Source: Marinobacter alexandrii | GTDB taxonomy: Bacteria; Bacteroidota; Bacteroidia; Cytophagales; Cyclobacteriaceae | Reading direction: 5' to 3' | Length of the DNA: 64,000 nt | Assembly: GCA_039984955.1 (NCBI GenBank) | Contig: JBDWTN010000007.1 | Coordinates: 3,170,501-3,234,500 of the forward strand | In this document: positions 16,798 to 25,930 of the stretch, in pieces | How positions within the stretch are numbered: the stretch's first letter is position 1 | Layout of the letters: each line of letters begins with the position of its first letter | The notes under the pieces: generated by a model | Told to the model about the DNA's origin: nothing | Database searches by the model: none | What the model saw: the letters and a program-made list of their open reading frames with translations, nothing else | Made by a program: the position numbers and the translations under genes

Positions 16798-18189
16798 TTA
16801 TTCTCCGGTCTTTGTTGAAGGACTAGAGGCATCAAGAGTAAAAGCTTCGTTAGTTTCTTTCCTATATACCACAAATCTTTTAGCTATTTGAGAGGTAGGT
16901 ATTTCGAATTTTCCTTCGTCATCTGATATTGCCTTTTCAGATTTTTCTCCACCCAAGATGACTACATAGGCTCCCTTCATGGGGTTCCCAGATTTTTCCG
17001 TGATAATTCCTTTAAATGTTTTTCCATCATTATTGAGAATGGCGTATTGTATATCTCTTTCTTGGGATGAGTTAACCTTATTATCAAGCAACGCATTACC
17101 ATTTTTTGCTAATTCGATATCTATAATCGACCTTTTTTTTACGCTCACAGACACAGGTTCAAAACCAATCATTGAATACGTTAGTTTATCGTTATCACTA
17201 TCAAGACCTCCAATACGATATTCTCCTTTAAGGTTTGTTACAACACCTAGGTCTTTGCCTTCTACTATTACACTTACTCCTGGCAAGGCTTTACCTTCAC
17301 CATTAACAACATGACCTGATATTTCTACTGGAGTTGTGTTTTGTAAACTCTCGGGGTTACATGCAAGGATTAACATAGCAAGCACAGGAATTACAAATAG
17401 TAGCTTGGCCTTTTTGATTCCTTTGGTTTTTTCTTTGTTCATCATAATTATTCTGTTTTTGGCTGAAATTTGATTGAATGGGCTGGTTAAGGATAATCCA
17501 GCGTTGCTGAATAGTGATTGGATCAATATTTTTTGATAGCTACTTACAGACGTTCTTGAAACGACTGCCTCATCGCAGATAAACTCATGAATGGTCTTAA
17601 TGCTCTTATTGTATAAGAGTAATATCGGGTTAAACCAAAAAAATATGTAGATCAGTTGTACTATTATTAAGTCAATAGAGTGAAGTCCATTTACATGTTT
17701 TTTTTCATGCAAGAGCATGTATTTAAGTGATTCTTTTGAAGTGGATTTTGGAATGAAGATGAATTTGAAAAATGAAGAAATAGGAATTGATTCTTCCGTA
17801 TAGACTCGAATATAATCTTCATGCTGCTCTTTTGGGGTTTTTCTAACTATCGATAAGATGACATTAAGTCTGATTGCAAATCTGATACACATAAACAAAA
17901 CACCAGTTAAGTATATGCTGGCAAGCAGGGACCACTGAGAATCAGTCTGAGCGCTGGCAGTTGTAGGAATAGTCAGGGCTTGAACTGATCGGGTTAAGTC
18001 ATTGATCTCTGGGGATCCAATAGCAGCGTTCCATTCGAGGGGAACAGTAGGCAGAATGAGAGATAAGAAAATTGAACTGATGAGATATATTCTCTGCAAA
18101 TGAAACAGCTTTTCTCTTTTAAGAAGAATATGATAGCATCCATAAAGAGCGCACAGACAGATTGATGCTTGAATGAAATAAGTTATCAT
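16798..18189 (-). CDS. BlaR1-like M56 metallopeptidase with CarboxypepD_reg-type domains
   Basis: 463 residues. The M56 part (1-290) has TM helices near 2-20, 35-50, 92-112 and 265-285, and the zinc motif H161-E-K-K-H165 with a downstream HEFICDEAVV. The extracytoplasmic part begins with a carboxypeptidase-regulatory-like beta domain (ISGHVVNGEGKALPGVSVIVEG...GEYRI), followed by a second related unit (FKGIITEKSGNPMKGAYVVIL...EGKFEI). It overlaps the BlaI gene by 4 bases. In contrast to the M56 protein at 4328 it has no peptidoglycan hydrolase domain, so the two systems probably respond to different cues. Confidence 0.9.
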   Translation of the reverse strand: MITYFIQASICLCALYGCYHILLKREKLFHLQRIYLISSIFLSLILPTVPLEWNAAIGSPEINDLTRSVQALTIPTTASAQTDSQWSLLASIYLTGVLFMCIRFAIRLNVILSIVRKTPKEQHEDYIRVYTEESIPISSFFKFIFIPKSTSKESLKYMLLHEKKHVNGLHSIDLIIVQLIYIFFWFNPILLLYNKSIKTIHEFICDEAVVSRTSVSSYQKILIQSLFSNAGLSLTSPFNQISAKNRIIMMNKEKTKGIKKAKLLFVIPVLAMLILACNPESLQNTTPVEISGHVVNGEGKALPGVSVIVEGKDLGVVTNLKGEYRIGGLDSDNDKLTYSMIGFEPVSVSVKKRSIIDIELAKNGNALLDNKVNSSQERDIQYAILNNDGKTFKGIITEKSGNPMKGAYVVILGGEKSEKAISDDEGKFEIPTSQIAKRFVVYRKETNEAFTLDASSPSTKTGE

Positions 18190-18545
18190 TTTTTGTTTTC
18201 TTTCAATTTTTTAGACAGCTCTTCGAAAGTTTCTAAATCAAGGTCCTTGTTATTTAAGAAGTGAGATAACATATGCTCGAGTGATCCATCGAAGTAATTA
18301 GTTAGAAAATCTTTCATGAGAGATGTAGTGTATTTTCCCTTTGAGATTTTTGGAGAGTATTGGAATATGTTTCCATATTTCTCTCTGGTCACAAATCCTT
18401 TTTGTTCGAGAATTTTCAAAAATGTTCCCACGGTATTATAAGCCGGTTTGGGATCAGGCAGATGAGATATTATATCCCTAATAAAAATTTTTTTTTGCTG
18501 CCATATCACCTGCATTACTTGCTCTTCAGCCTTGGTTAATTTCAT
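18186..18545 (-). CDS. BlaI/MecI-type transcriptional repressor
   Basis: 119 residues. Winged helix LTKAEEQVMQVIWQQKKIFIRDII with recognition region KPAYNTVGTFLKILEQKGF; C-terminal dimerisation region SLMKDFLTNYFDGSLEHMLSHFL. It is clearly paralogous to the protein at 3957. The stop overlaps the M56 start. The region upstream holds nested palindromes that probably form its own operator. Confidence 0.92.
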   Translation of the reverse strand: MKLTKAEEQVMQVIWQQKKIFIRDIISHLPDPKPAYNTVGTFLKILEQKGFVTREKYGNIFQYSPKISKGKYTTSLMKDFLTNYFDGSLEHMLSHFLNNKDLDLETFEELSKKLKENKK

Positions 18546-18550
18546 AGTAT

Positions 18551-18606
18551 TACTATTTGAATAGTAAATATCCTAAAAAATTAGGAGTATTCCTAATTTT
18601 TTAGGA
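18551..18606. promoter_or_regulatory. Candidate BlaI operators: nested inverted repeats
   Basis: TACTAT-TTGA-ATAGTA (18551-18566) lies next to the repressor start codon. Immediately beyond it is a 36-base near-perfect palindrome (18571-18606) built from two copies of TCCTAA(A/T)nTTAGGA, mismatched only at the four central bases. The position and symmetry fit autoregulation by the BlaI-type repressor. Confidence 0.65.
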
Positions 18607-18694
18607 TTTGAAAACAGAAGAATTATTAAACCTTATATGTAATCCTATTAAAAGTCTTAGTTAGGGGGTATTAGGGTGAGACCATTAGCACAAA

Positions 18695-18726
18695 AAAAAA
18701 GGGAATATTTAGATATTCCCTTTTTT
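18695..18726. terminator. Terminator downstream of the desaturase gene
   Basis: AAAAAAGGGAATA, loop of 6, TATTCCCTTTTTT. A perfect 13-bp stem three bases from the minus-strand stop at 18730, able to work in both directions. Confidence 0.85.
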
Positions 18727-18729
18727 CGT

Positions 18730-19707
18730 TTATGATGCAATCCATTTAAACTGAAATTGCTTTTCAGGAATTTGAACTCGTTCCGATAATCGTTGCAATC
18801 TATTGGGTAGTGCCATCAAATAGTCTCGAGCTTCCTCTGCTTTTTCATTGATCCCTTGGATATTCTCGATGTTCCATTCTTTTATCAGCGAGTTAAGTAT
18901 ATCAATGTAATCTTGTGTGGTATAAACCATGGTTCGCTGTGCTGCATCGGAAAAATGCTTGAATAGCTCGCTTATCTTGCCTCCAGACTCTCTTAAGAAA
19001 TGCGCTGGCATCACGATCTTTTTCCTCATCATATCTTCAAAAGCGATCATAGCTTCACTAGGATCTATTTCGAAGATTCTTTTGATAAAGTTTTTGTAAG
19101 CGTTTGCATGGCGCGCCTCATCTGAAGCGATAATGCCGCACATTTTTGCCAAAAGAGCATTTCCGGCTTTTTTGGCCAAACTGGCTACTCTTCTATGAGA
19201 TATATTGGTCGCTAGTTCTTGAAAACTCGTATAAATAAAGCTGCGATATGGATCTTTAGATGTCTGGATGTCAAATCCATCATTTAATAAATGATGCGTA
19301 GAGATTTCCATTTCCCTCATATTCACTCTACCTGACAGGTAGAGATATTTACTTAACAAATCTCCATGACGATTTTCTTCAGCCGTCCACCCTCTTACCC
19401 ATTGCGTCCATCCACTTCCATTATTTTGGTTTACGCCATCCATATCCATTAGCCAGGACTCATAGGTAGGTAGTGCTTCTTCTGTGATGGTATCTCCGAT
19501 GAGTACAGCAAATAGATCATAGTCCATTTCAGCCGAATGACCTTGAATATCACGAATCTCTTCTATAAACTCAGGAGCGTTAGAGTCTGGAAGAATATCC
19601 GATGGTTGCCATATTTCTTCAACTGGCTTTAAGTATTTATTCAACAGCTCATCCATCGATTTCTCTAGGGTTTGCATCACCTCCTTACGTATGTTATTCA
19701 AGTTCAT
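18730..19707 (-). CDS. Acyl-ACP desaturase (ferritin-like diiron, fatty-acid desaturase type 2)
   Basis: 325 residues, close to the usual length. The two diiron ligand motifs are visible as EENRHGD and SDEARHAN, with additional Glu ligands between them (FQELATNISHR), as in plant-type stearoyl-ACP desaturases. It introduces a double bond into acyl-ACP using O2 and a reduced electron donor, adjusting membrane fluidity. The protein is soluble, with no signal peptide or TM. It is transcribed alone and ends at a strong hairpin. Confidence 0.92.
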   Translation of the reverse strand: MNLNNIRKEVMQTLEKSMDELLNKYLKPVEEIWQPSDILPDSNAPEFIEEIRDIQGHSAEMDYDLFAVLIGDTITEEALPTYESWLMDMDGVNQNNGSGWTQWVRGWTAEENRHGDLLSKYLYLSGRVNMREMEISTHHLLNDGFDIQTSKDPYRSFIYTSFQELATNISHRRVASLAKKAGNALLAKMCGIIASDEARHANAYKNFIKRIFEIDPSEAMIAFEDMMRKKIVMPAHFLRESGGKISELFKHFSDAAQRTMVYTTQDYIDILNSLIKEWNIENIQGINEKAEEARDYLMALPNRLQRLSERVQIPEKQFQFKWIAS

Positions 19708-19799
19708 TCAGCTAAGTTATTCCAATAGTTTAGTGCCAAAGGCATTCTGTGAATTAATTCCTAAAACTCGCGCAACTAACTATTGTTTTGTAATCTTAG

Positions 19800-20822
19800 T
19801 TAAGACTCATTTTCATAATAAATCTTGTAATATTTCCTACCATCTCCATCCACTCCTCTTTCTATTAGCTCACGATCTCCGTGGATATACACATGGAAGT
19901 TCTTATCTAACTTCAGCACACTCTTAAATATTCTAGCTTGCTTTTTGACTGACTGAACTGCGATCTTGAAATTGTCATCAAGTTCCAAATCCATCTCATT
20001 TTGATATTGCCTATCAAAACTTCTAAATGAAGAAACTGCTTCCTCTTCTTGACCAAAGACAGATAATTCAAATTCTCCCTTATCAAAATTTTCAGCTTCT
20101 TTGAAATACTTGATTGATTTGTTAAGAAGATCAATCTGATCTGTTTTGGATACCTCGAACTCCTCCGGCATCTGATCGGTAATGTAAGATTTAGTCATCT
20201 CAAGGAAATGATTCGTATTATTAACATGATCCTTTTTGAAGTCAAGGTTTATGAAATCATTTTTCCAATACACTGCTTCATTGCTATTGTTATCATACGC
20301 AAGAATGGTAAAAGGATCTTTATCAAAAAGGATAAGGCATGCTTTGTCAAGCTTCTTTTCACCTATTCCCTCTTTGAATAATAAAGCGGGTTCTTTCGTC
20401 CAGTTTGGTGTTTCAATAAAAGGATCTTTCTTTTCTACTTTAAAAATTCCAAGCCCTTCTACAGCTTTATTATTTAAAAGAATATTATTAAAGCGCACAA
20501 TGAATAACTCTCCCTCCTTAATATTTGGGTGACGAGAGCTGGTAAGCAAATGAGAAATAATTCCTTCGGCGCTTTCTCCTATATTTTCATTTGAATGTAT
20601 CTCTTTGGAAAGATTATATAATACATTCAGATCCAATGTCACATTATGAGTAAATTGATACGTGTTAGTCGATGCGGCAAAAGGTTTCAGGAAAATGCTT
20701 TTTAGCATCTCCTCTTCGCTTGGAGAAAATTCATCTTGTTTTAGGTGGTGATTCTTGTCAGACCCTTCTTCTATTCTTTGGAAGAACAACTCATTCACAT
20801 CAGCTCCCTTGTATTCAATCAT
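19800..20822 (-). CDS. Nucleoid-associated protein (NdpA/YejK family)
   Basis: 340 residues, soluble, beginning MIEYKGADVNELFFQRI. The family's pattern is present: an N-terminal section with LFKPFAASTNTYQFTHN-like residues, then LFIVRFNNILLNNKAVEGLGIFKVEKK, GIGEKKLDKACLILF, and a C-terminal TMK-like helical half ending KNFHVYIHGDRELIERG. The Escherichia coli relative binds nucleoids; the role in Bacteroidota is not established. It is a single gene, about 90 bases from the desaturase start. Confidence 0.85.
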   Translation of the reverse strand: MIEYKGADVNELFFQRIEEGSDKNHHLKQDEFSPSEEEMLKSIFLKPFAASTNTYQFTHNVTLDLNVLYNLSKEIHSNENIGESAEGIISHLLTSSRHPNIKEGELFIVRFNNILLNNKAVEGLGIFKVEKKDPFIETPNWTKEPALLFKEGIGEKKLDKACLILFDKDPFTILAYDNNSNEAVYWKNDFINLDFKKDHVNNTNHFLEMTKSYITDQMPEEFEVSKTDQIDLLNKSIKYFKEAENFDKGEFELSVFGQEEEAVSSFRSFDRQYQNEMDLELDDNFKIAVQSVKKQARIFKSVLKLDKNFHVYIHGDRELIERGVDGDGRKYYKIYYENES

Positions 20823-21271
20823 GATACTGAAATTTTAGGATGTGAAGTTAGATTTTCTGAAGCAGAGGCAATTCAAAAAATGTGATAATCATTGATTGTT
20901 TAACCGAAGCTGTATATGTATAGGAGCTTAAGCCGATTATAGGTGTCATGTATTAAAATCTTTCAAGTCAAGGGTGAAAATGATTCATTGAAAGTATACG
21001 TAGGAAAATCGGTTGATTTTTCAATTTTGTAATGCCTCATAATATTGAGTCTATGTTATCCTGTTGTACGAGTAGGTTTTAATCATAGTAGAGTATTATT
21101 AAATAAAGCTTTTACTTCAGGATACCATAGGCAAATTCCCTGAGTTCATGATTTCTTCTCAGAAATATCCAAGAAAGATGTGTGTTTATCGAAAGCTTTT
21201 AATTACTGCTTTTTATTCTTAGTGGTAGGGTAATTTTTTTTTTACTTGTACATATCAAAAAAGAATACGAC
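20823..21271. other. Gene-free stretch of about 450 bases
   Basis: This lies between the divergent nucleoid-associated gene and the lipoprotein gene at 21272. I see no reading frame with a credible start, no strong hairpin and no repeat. It probably holds the two divergent promoters and a long 5' leader of the lipoprotein. Confidence 0.6.
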
Positions 21272-22348
21272 ATGAAGAATTTATTACAATTATTTCTGAC
21301 GCTAATTATTCTGATAACAGCAGTAGGCTGTAATGAGGATAAAGAAGTGATAAGTCAGGTAGATATTCCTGCTCAATTTTCTGTAGATATCCCAACTCCA
21401 ATTAGTAGTAATACCGGCAATTTAAACGGAAGAACTGCTGGTGATGGTGACGGTGTAATAGAAGGAAATGAAATATATGAAAGCGTGAGGTACTTTATAC
21501 ATCTAGGTGAGAGCTCAGCTGAAATTTTAGAATTAACCTTGAAAGTAGGAGCTGCATTAGAATCTCAAAATGTGCGAAGCTATACGTTTTTGAGCGACGA
21601 TGATGATCGGGAAAAACGGATCGAAATCACCGAAAATGTAACTCGAGGAGGAGAGACCTATGCGTATGAAATGATAATGGTAGATACAGAAAACAGTGAG
21701 CAAGCCCTGCAACTTCTCTGGAATACAAGTCCGGTTTCTGGTGTTGCGATTTTGCAACCTTATAACATTGATCGTTCTGATGATGAGGCCTCAGAAAATG
21801 CGTTCTTTCGAGTAGACTATACTGAGGATCATGCCGAGTACGATGCTGCAATGACAATTTCCATAGCTGGAGTAGAAACAGTTGAAAATGGAGATATAGA
21901 TAATCTAAAAATGTTTGTAGGCAAGAAAGGAGATGTCGTAGATGTGATGGGTAATTCAAATCATCCGAATGTTGTAATCATTGATGAAGATTATACTGGA
22001 GGTAGAAATTATGCGTTTGTAGGAAGAGGAGACGAGTCTACAGATCTTGGAGTGATAAAATTGGCATTACCGCCATCAAGCACTACAACTGCCGATGTTT
22101 TAACTGACTTTTCGGTTTACGCTGTATTGGATACCGAGATAAAGAAAGTGGCTGATTTGGACCAAAATACGATAGATGATATTTTGGCAGAGGCTCTTTC
22201 CCCAGCTTATTTTAATAACGATGGGTTTATCACTTCAGGTCCTGATAATAAGCCGGTAAGCTTTAGTGATTCATTTGTAGATCTAAGTGGCATGAATCCA
22301 TTTGTGCCAAATGATGTAAAGAACTTGACTATCGGATTTATCCAGTAG
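21272..22348 (+). CDS. Lipoprotein of unknown function
   Basis: 358 residues with a lipoprotein signal peptide (LIILITAVGCNEDKE, Cys20). The start of the mature part is Ser/Asn/Gly-rich (TPISSNTGNLNGRTAGDGDG), a typical flexible linker on Bacteroidota surface lipoproteins. The rest is acidic and beta-rich, including an alpha/beta stretch LELTLKVGAALESQNVRSYTFLSDDDDREKR that continues into YAYEMIMVDTENSEQALQLLW. I do not recognise a family. It is monocistronic between a 450-base leader and a terminator. Confidence 0.75.
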   Translation: MKNLLQLFLTLIILITAVGCNEDKEVISQVDIPAQFSVDIPTPISSNTGNLNGRTAGDGDGVIEGNEIYESVRYFIHLGESSAEILELTLKVGAALESQNVRSYTFLSDDDDREKRIEITENVTRGGETYAYEMIMVDTENSEQALQLLWNTSPVSGVAILQPYNIDRSDDEASENAFFRVDYTEDHAEYDAAMTISIAGVETVENGDIDNLKMFVGKKGDVVDVMGNSNHPNVVIIDEDYTGGRNYAFVGRGDESTDLGVIKLALPPSSTTTADVLTDFSVYAVLDTEIKKVADLDQNTIDDILAEALSPAYFNNDGFITSGPDNKPVSFSDSFVDLSGMNPFVPNDVKNLTIGFIQ

Positions 22349-22369
22349 TCAGGGTTTAGGTTGATTGGA

Positions 22370-22397
22370 AATTCCCGGCTGAGAGGTCGGGATTTTT
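22370..22397 (+). terminator. Terminator after the lipoprotein gene
   Basis: AATTCCCG, short loop, CGGGATTTTTT. A short GC stem followed by six T's, 22 bases after the stop at 22348 and between convergent genes. Confidence 0.65.
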
Positions 22398-22413
22398 TAT
22401 GTTAATACAGTGC

Positions 22414-23856
22414 TTAATTGATCTCTTCGGCTATCATTTTTTTGATTTTCTCAGAAACGCTTTTGCTCGATATTAATAAATTCTTTCCTTTAAATAAGCT
22501 GATGCCGTGTGATGGGTTTGCTTGAATCAGTTCGAGACTTTTAAGATAATAGTGACTGAATAGAGGAAAGCCGGATACATCATGTTTCCACTTACTTTTA
22601 GGTATTCCGCTTGCTATGCACACAACTTCTATCTCTTGAAATGTATAATTTTCTAAGACCTCATAAAGTTCATCAAGGTTTTCATATATCGGGTAAGTAG
22701 AGGCATTTGTATAAACAAAGAGGTAGAGTTTGTTGTCTTGAGTGTTATGAGTTAATACATCTAAAGTAGATGTGTATTTTTTATCTTTAGTATAATCATA
22801 TGGTACATAGTTATTGGTTCTATGCCCTAAAATCAAATCTCTTTTTCTGTCGACATTAATAACTTTACCATCTCTGTCATACCGTGTGATGAGTTCTATG
22901 AACTCTACACGAGTGTCAACAATTGGATCATCACTTAGGCTATGATCATAGATTGTAGTTGTATGTTCTCTTCTATATAAGTGGTGATTATTCTGACCGT
23001 AAACGATTTGCTCCTTGCGCTCAAGTTTTCGTAGGGTCAGGTCATTCACTGAGATGTAAAACTTATAATCATTTTTTAAAAAACCGTTTCCCAGTGCCGA
23101 GTCCTTTTGCTGTAAAACACTGATTTCAAATAATTCTTCATTCTCAAACGTGACTATGTCTGTAAATTCATATGAATATTTACCCTTGCTTTTTTTGAGC
23201 TTAGGACTCGAATAAAGATCTGTCTTTAATACTTCTTCTGGCGCAAAAATGTAGGTCGATGTTATTAGAGCATCTACGTCAAGAGAATATTCCTCTAAGC
23301 CTTTATACTTTTCAGAAATGTTCACATTCCATTTAGTTGATTCTTTGCGAGTTACTTCAGCATCTTTATTGTGGTAGTATTTTGTCAATACGTTGTTGTG
23401 ATGAGTAACCTGTTCAACATTGAGTTTTATTGGCTTACCTCTATCAATTTTAGATGCGGACCTAATTGCAGCTTGTACCAGCTTCTTTGCAGAAAGATTA
23501 GCCTGCTTTCCAGTTACAATGACTTCTTCAAGTTGACCTATGAGAGGCTCAAGTCTGATTGTTTTATCCCAGCTAAAAGCCCCTGTTATTTTAATAGACT
23601 TGAAACCAACGGAACTTATAATAAGTTGACTTCCAGCAATCTCATCTGATTCTACAATCAGTTCAAAATATCCTTTTTCATTAGAAACAGTGCCAATTGG
23701 TTTGTTTTCTATAGCAATGTGAGCAAAGGGTACAGGAGTATCATCCTGTGCAGAAATTACTTTTCCAGAGAAAGCAATGGATTGCCCAGTTATTGATCCG
23801 GCAATTAGAAGAAGAGCAGAGTTCAAAAAGATTTTCAAGGTTAGATTCTTTACCAA
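22414..23856 (-). CDS. Outer-membrane-associated protein with CarboxypepD_reg domain
   Basis: 480 residues with a signal peptide (MVKNLTLKIFLNSALLLIAGSITGQ). Residues 27-110 form a carboxypeptidase-regulatory-like domain (FSGKVISAQDDTPVPFAHIAIENKPIGTVSNEKGYFEL...), ending in the typical LEEVIVTG linker. The middle part, QAAIRSASKIDRGKPIKLNVEQ..., resembles the conserved region after such domains in Bacteroidota receptor-like proteins. The C-terminal 100 residues (NKLYLFVYTNASTYPIYENLDELYEVLEN...) look like an alpha/beta fold. No beta-barrel is obvious. Exact role unknown. Confidence 0.78.
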   Translation of the reverse strand: MVKNLTLKIFLNSALLLIAGSITGQSIAFSGKVISAQDDTPVPFAHIAIENKPIGTVSNEKGYFELIVESDEIAGSQLIISSVGFKSIKITGAFSWDKTIRLEPLIGQLEEVIVTGKQANLSAKKLVQAAIRSASKIDRGKPIKLNVEQVTHHNNVLTKYYHNKDAEVTRKESTKWNVNISEKYKGLEEYSLDVDALITSTYIFAPEEVLKTDLYSSPKLKKSKGKYSYEFTDIVTFENEELFEISVLQQKDSALGNGFLKNDYKFYISVNDLTLRKLERKEQIVYGQNNHHLYRREHTTTIYDHSLSDDPIVDTRVEFIELITRYDRDGKVINVDRKRDLILGHRTNNYVPYDYTKDKKYTSTLDVLTHNTQDNKLYLFVYTNASTYPIYENLDELYEVLENYTFQEIEVVCIASGIPKSKWKHDVSGFPLFSHYYLKSLELIQANPSHGISLFKGKNLLISSKSVSEKIKKMIAEEIN

Positions 23857-23979
23857 AAAACGAGAGCTCTATAAAATTATTATTGGATAAGAAATAGAAT
23901 AGTTCAATATGCAGCAATCCCATTCTGTTCTTCTCTGTAAGAAATAATATTTGGTAAAGGGTGTAGCGTTTATTCTTGA

Positions 23980-24651
23980 TTAAATCAAAGGAATTCCATT
24001 TAAATCTGTGGTGAGCATCTCAGTCATGCTATCTAGAAAAGGCCTCATTTCCTTGAAGGTTTCGGACATGATCTTTGCAAAATTCTTATCGTTGACCTGC
24101 TCATTGGTAAAATCCTTTCTTATCATAAATTGCCGATATCTGAGTAGGTCGATATCAGGGTGATCTTTTTCAAATCCCCTCGGAGAGGTTTTTAATTGTG
24201 ACCCTAATAACTCACCAAATGATCTCTTAAAAGCTTTGGATGTAACCACTTCCCTTAATGGATCTGCATATTGAGCTATTTGATTCCTGATATGTAATAG
24301 GTCTTGTGAGTTAGGTCCAAAAAAACCTCCCATCACAAATGAGCCAGCAATACCTATATGATAATAATAACTGCCTCTTCTTTCGGCTCCTGATCTATAT
24401 AGACCACCTCCCCAATGATTTTTGTATGGAGTCTTGTCTTTTTTAAATCGTACATCTCTGTAAATTCTATTCAAGCTTTTTTTACCAGTTGGGGTCTCAA
24501 TAACATCATGCTTGTTCATCTCCTTAAGTAGCTGATCGGCAAAAGAAATCATTTCCTCATGAGATGCCTGATAGGATGATTTATTCGCTTGAAACCACTC
24601 ACGGTTGTTGTTTTGACTAAGTTTTTTTAGGAAGTCGAATGTTGTCTGCAT
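23980..24651 (-). CDS. DUF2461-family protein
   Basis: 223 residues from ATG 24651 (MQTTFDFLKKLSQNNNREWFQANKSSY); longer in-frame starts give a leader that does not belong to the family. Conserved features are the N-terminal FLKxLxxNNxREWF, RIYRDVRFKKDKTPYKNHWGG, YYYHI and the C-terminal FMIRKDF. DUF2461 (TIGR02453) proteins are widespread and of unknown function. The promoter region is shared with the divergent AraC gene at 24747. Confidence 0.9.
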   Translation of the reverse strand: MQTTFDFLKKLSQNNNREWFQANKSSYQASHEEMISFADQLLKEMNKHDVIETPTGKKSLNRIYRDVRFKKDKTPYKNHWGGGLYRSGAERRGSYYYHIGIAGSFVMGGFFGPNSQDLLHIRNQIAQYADPLREVVTSKAFKRSFGELLGSQLKTSPRGFEKDHPDIDLLRYRQFMIRKDFTNEQVNDKNFAKIMSETFKEMRPFLDSMTEMLTTDLNGIPLI

Positions 24652-24746
24652 AATTGATGAATAATAGCCCTTAACGTTTGAAATAGAGTATATGTGACAA
24701 GATGCATAAAAATAGGAAATAGATCTTCTCTTATATTGCAATCCCA

Positions 24747-25850
24747 ATGGAGAGCCTTCTGATTGTAGGAATAACATGCTCATTGCTTTTAAGCTTATTG
24801 ATACTCGCTAAGAAAAATAAATCATTCGCGGATAGGATTTTTTTTACCTGGCAAGTTGCCCTCATTTTGCACTTCTCTTTCCTTTACGTTCGATACGCTA
24901 GCCTGTATTTAGATTATCCTCACCTGCTTGCTTTAGACACCTCTCTGGGGCTCTTGCATATTCCTCTACTCTTCATTTATGTTCATACACTTACGAATGA
25001 AAAGCATCTTGCATGGAAGCATCTTGTTCTTCACCTATTACCTTTTTTAGTTGTAAACATTTTGTTGGGAGTTAGCTTCTATTTTCTGTCTGCGGAAGCC
25101 AAAATCGCTATTTATACAGAGGCCTTACAGAGCAGGAAAGTATCAATCACTGATGCGCTAATTATTTGTCAAAGTATGATATACTTTCCAATAGCATTCC
25201 AATTACTTGGTAAGTACAATAGACAGATTCAGGAAAAATTTTCAACAATCGATGAAATAAACCTAAGATGGCTTCAAAAGGTTAGTGTAGCTTTTGCGAT
25301 CGGTTTTGGGCTTAAAATAGTTTTTAACCTTCTGGTTTTTACAGGAGTTACCTTAGCAGTGGAATTTGAGGAGGCGACTGTTGTAGTATTCTGCTTTCTC
25401 TTGCTTTTTCTGGGGTACCATGGGATTAAAAGCACAACTATTTTTAATCAACCTGGTCCGGAGATCAAAAAAGATGTTATCCATAGATACGCAAAGTCTG
25501 GTTTGAATGATGTAGACTTGATAAGGCATATCAAGCAGGTAGAGGAGTATATGAAATCTCAAAAACCTTATTTGAATGATGATTTGACTCTTGCCCAGTT
25601 AGCTAAAGAAGTAAACTTATCACCAAACAATTTATCTCAAATAATCAATCAGGGATTAAAGAAGAGCTTCTATGATTTTGTAAATGAATACAGGGTGTTG
25701 GAAGTGAAAGAGAAACTAGGAAGCGAGGAATACAAGCATATCAAATTATTAGCCATCGCTTTTGAGTCCGGCTTTAAGTCAAAATCTACGTTCAACGCAT
25801 TCTTTAAGAAGACTGTTGGTCAAACCCCTTCAGAGTTTAAGGACTCGTAA
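24747..25850 (+). CDS. AraC-type regulator with membrane-embedded N-terminus
   Basis: 367 residues. Seven TM helices occupy about 1-235, then a linker leads to a C-terminal AraC/XylS domain (270-365) with LTLAQLAKEVNLSPNNLSQIINQ and the second helix-turn-helix IAFESGFKSKSTFNAFFKKTVGQTPSEFK. Membrane-bound AraC regulators of this layout are typical of Bacteroidota. Signal and targets are unknown. It precedes a CPBP protease gene, which could be its target. Confidence 0.9.
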   Translation: MESLLIVGITCSLLLSLLILAKKNKSFADRIFFTWQVALILHFSFLYVRYASLYLDYPHLLALDTSLGLLHIPLLFIYVHTLTNEKHLAWKHLVLHLLPFLVVNILLGVSFYFLSAEAKIAIYTEALQSRKVSITDALIICQSMIYFPIAFQLLGKYNRQIQEKFSTIDEINLRWLQKVSVAFAIGFGLKIVFNLLVFTGVTLAVEFEEATVVVFCFLLLFLGYHGIKSTTIFNQPGPEIKKDVIHRYAKSGLNDVDLIRHIKQVEEYMKSQKPYLNDDLTLAQLAKEVNLSPNNLSQIINQGLKKSFYDFVNEYRVLEVKEKLGSEEYKHIKLLAIAFESGFKSKSTFNAFFKKTVGQTPSEFKDS

Positions 25851-25930
25851 TCTATTTAGCCATAATTAGTGCGATCCTACACGCATGGTCGAATAGCATA
25901 TGCGTGGATGGTAATCTTGCTTTAAAAAAT

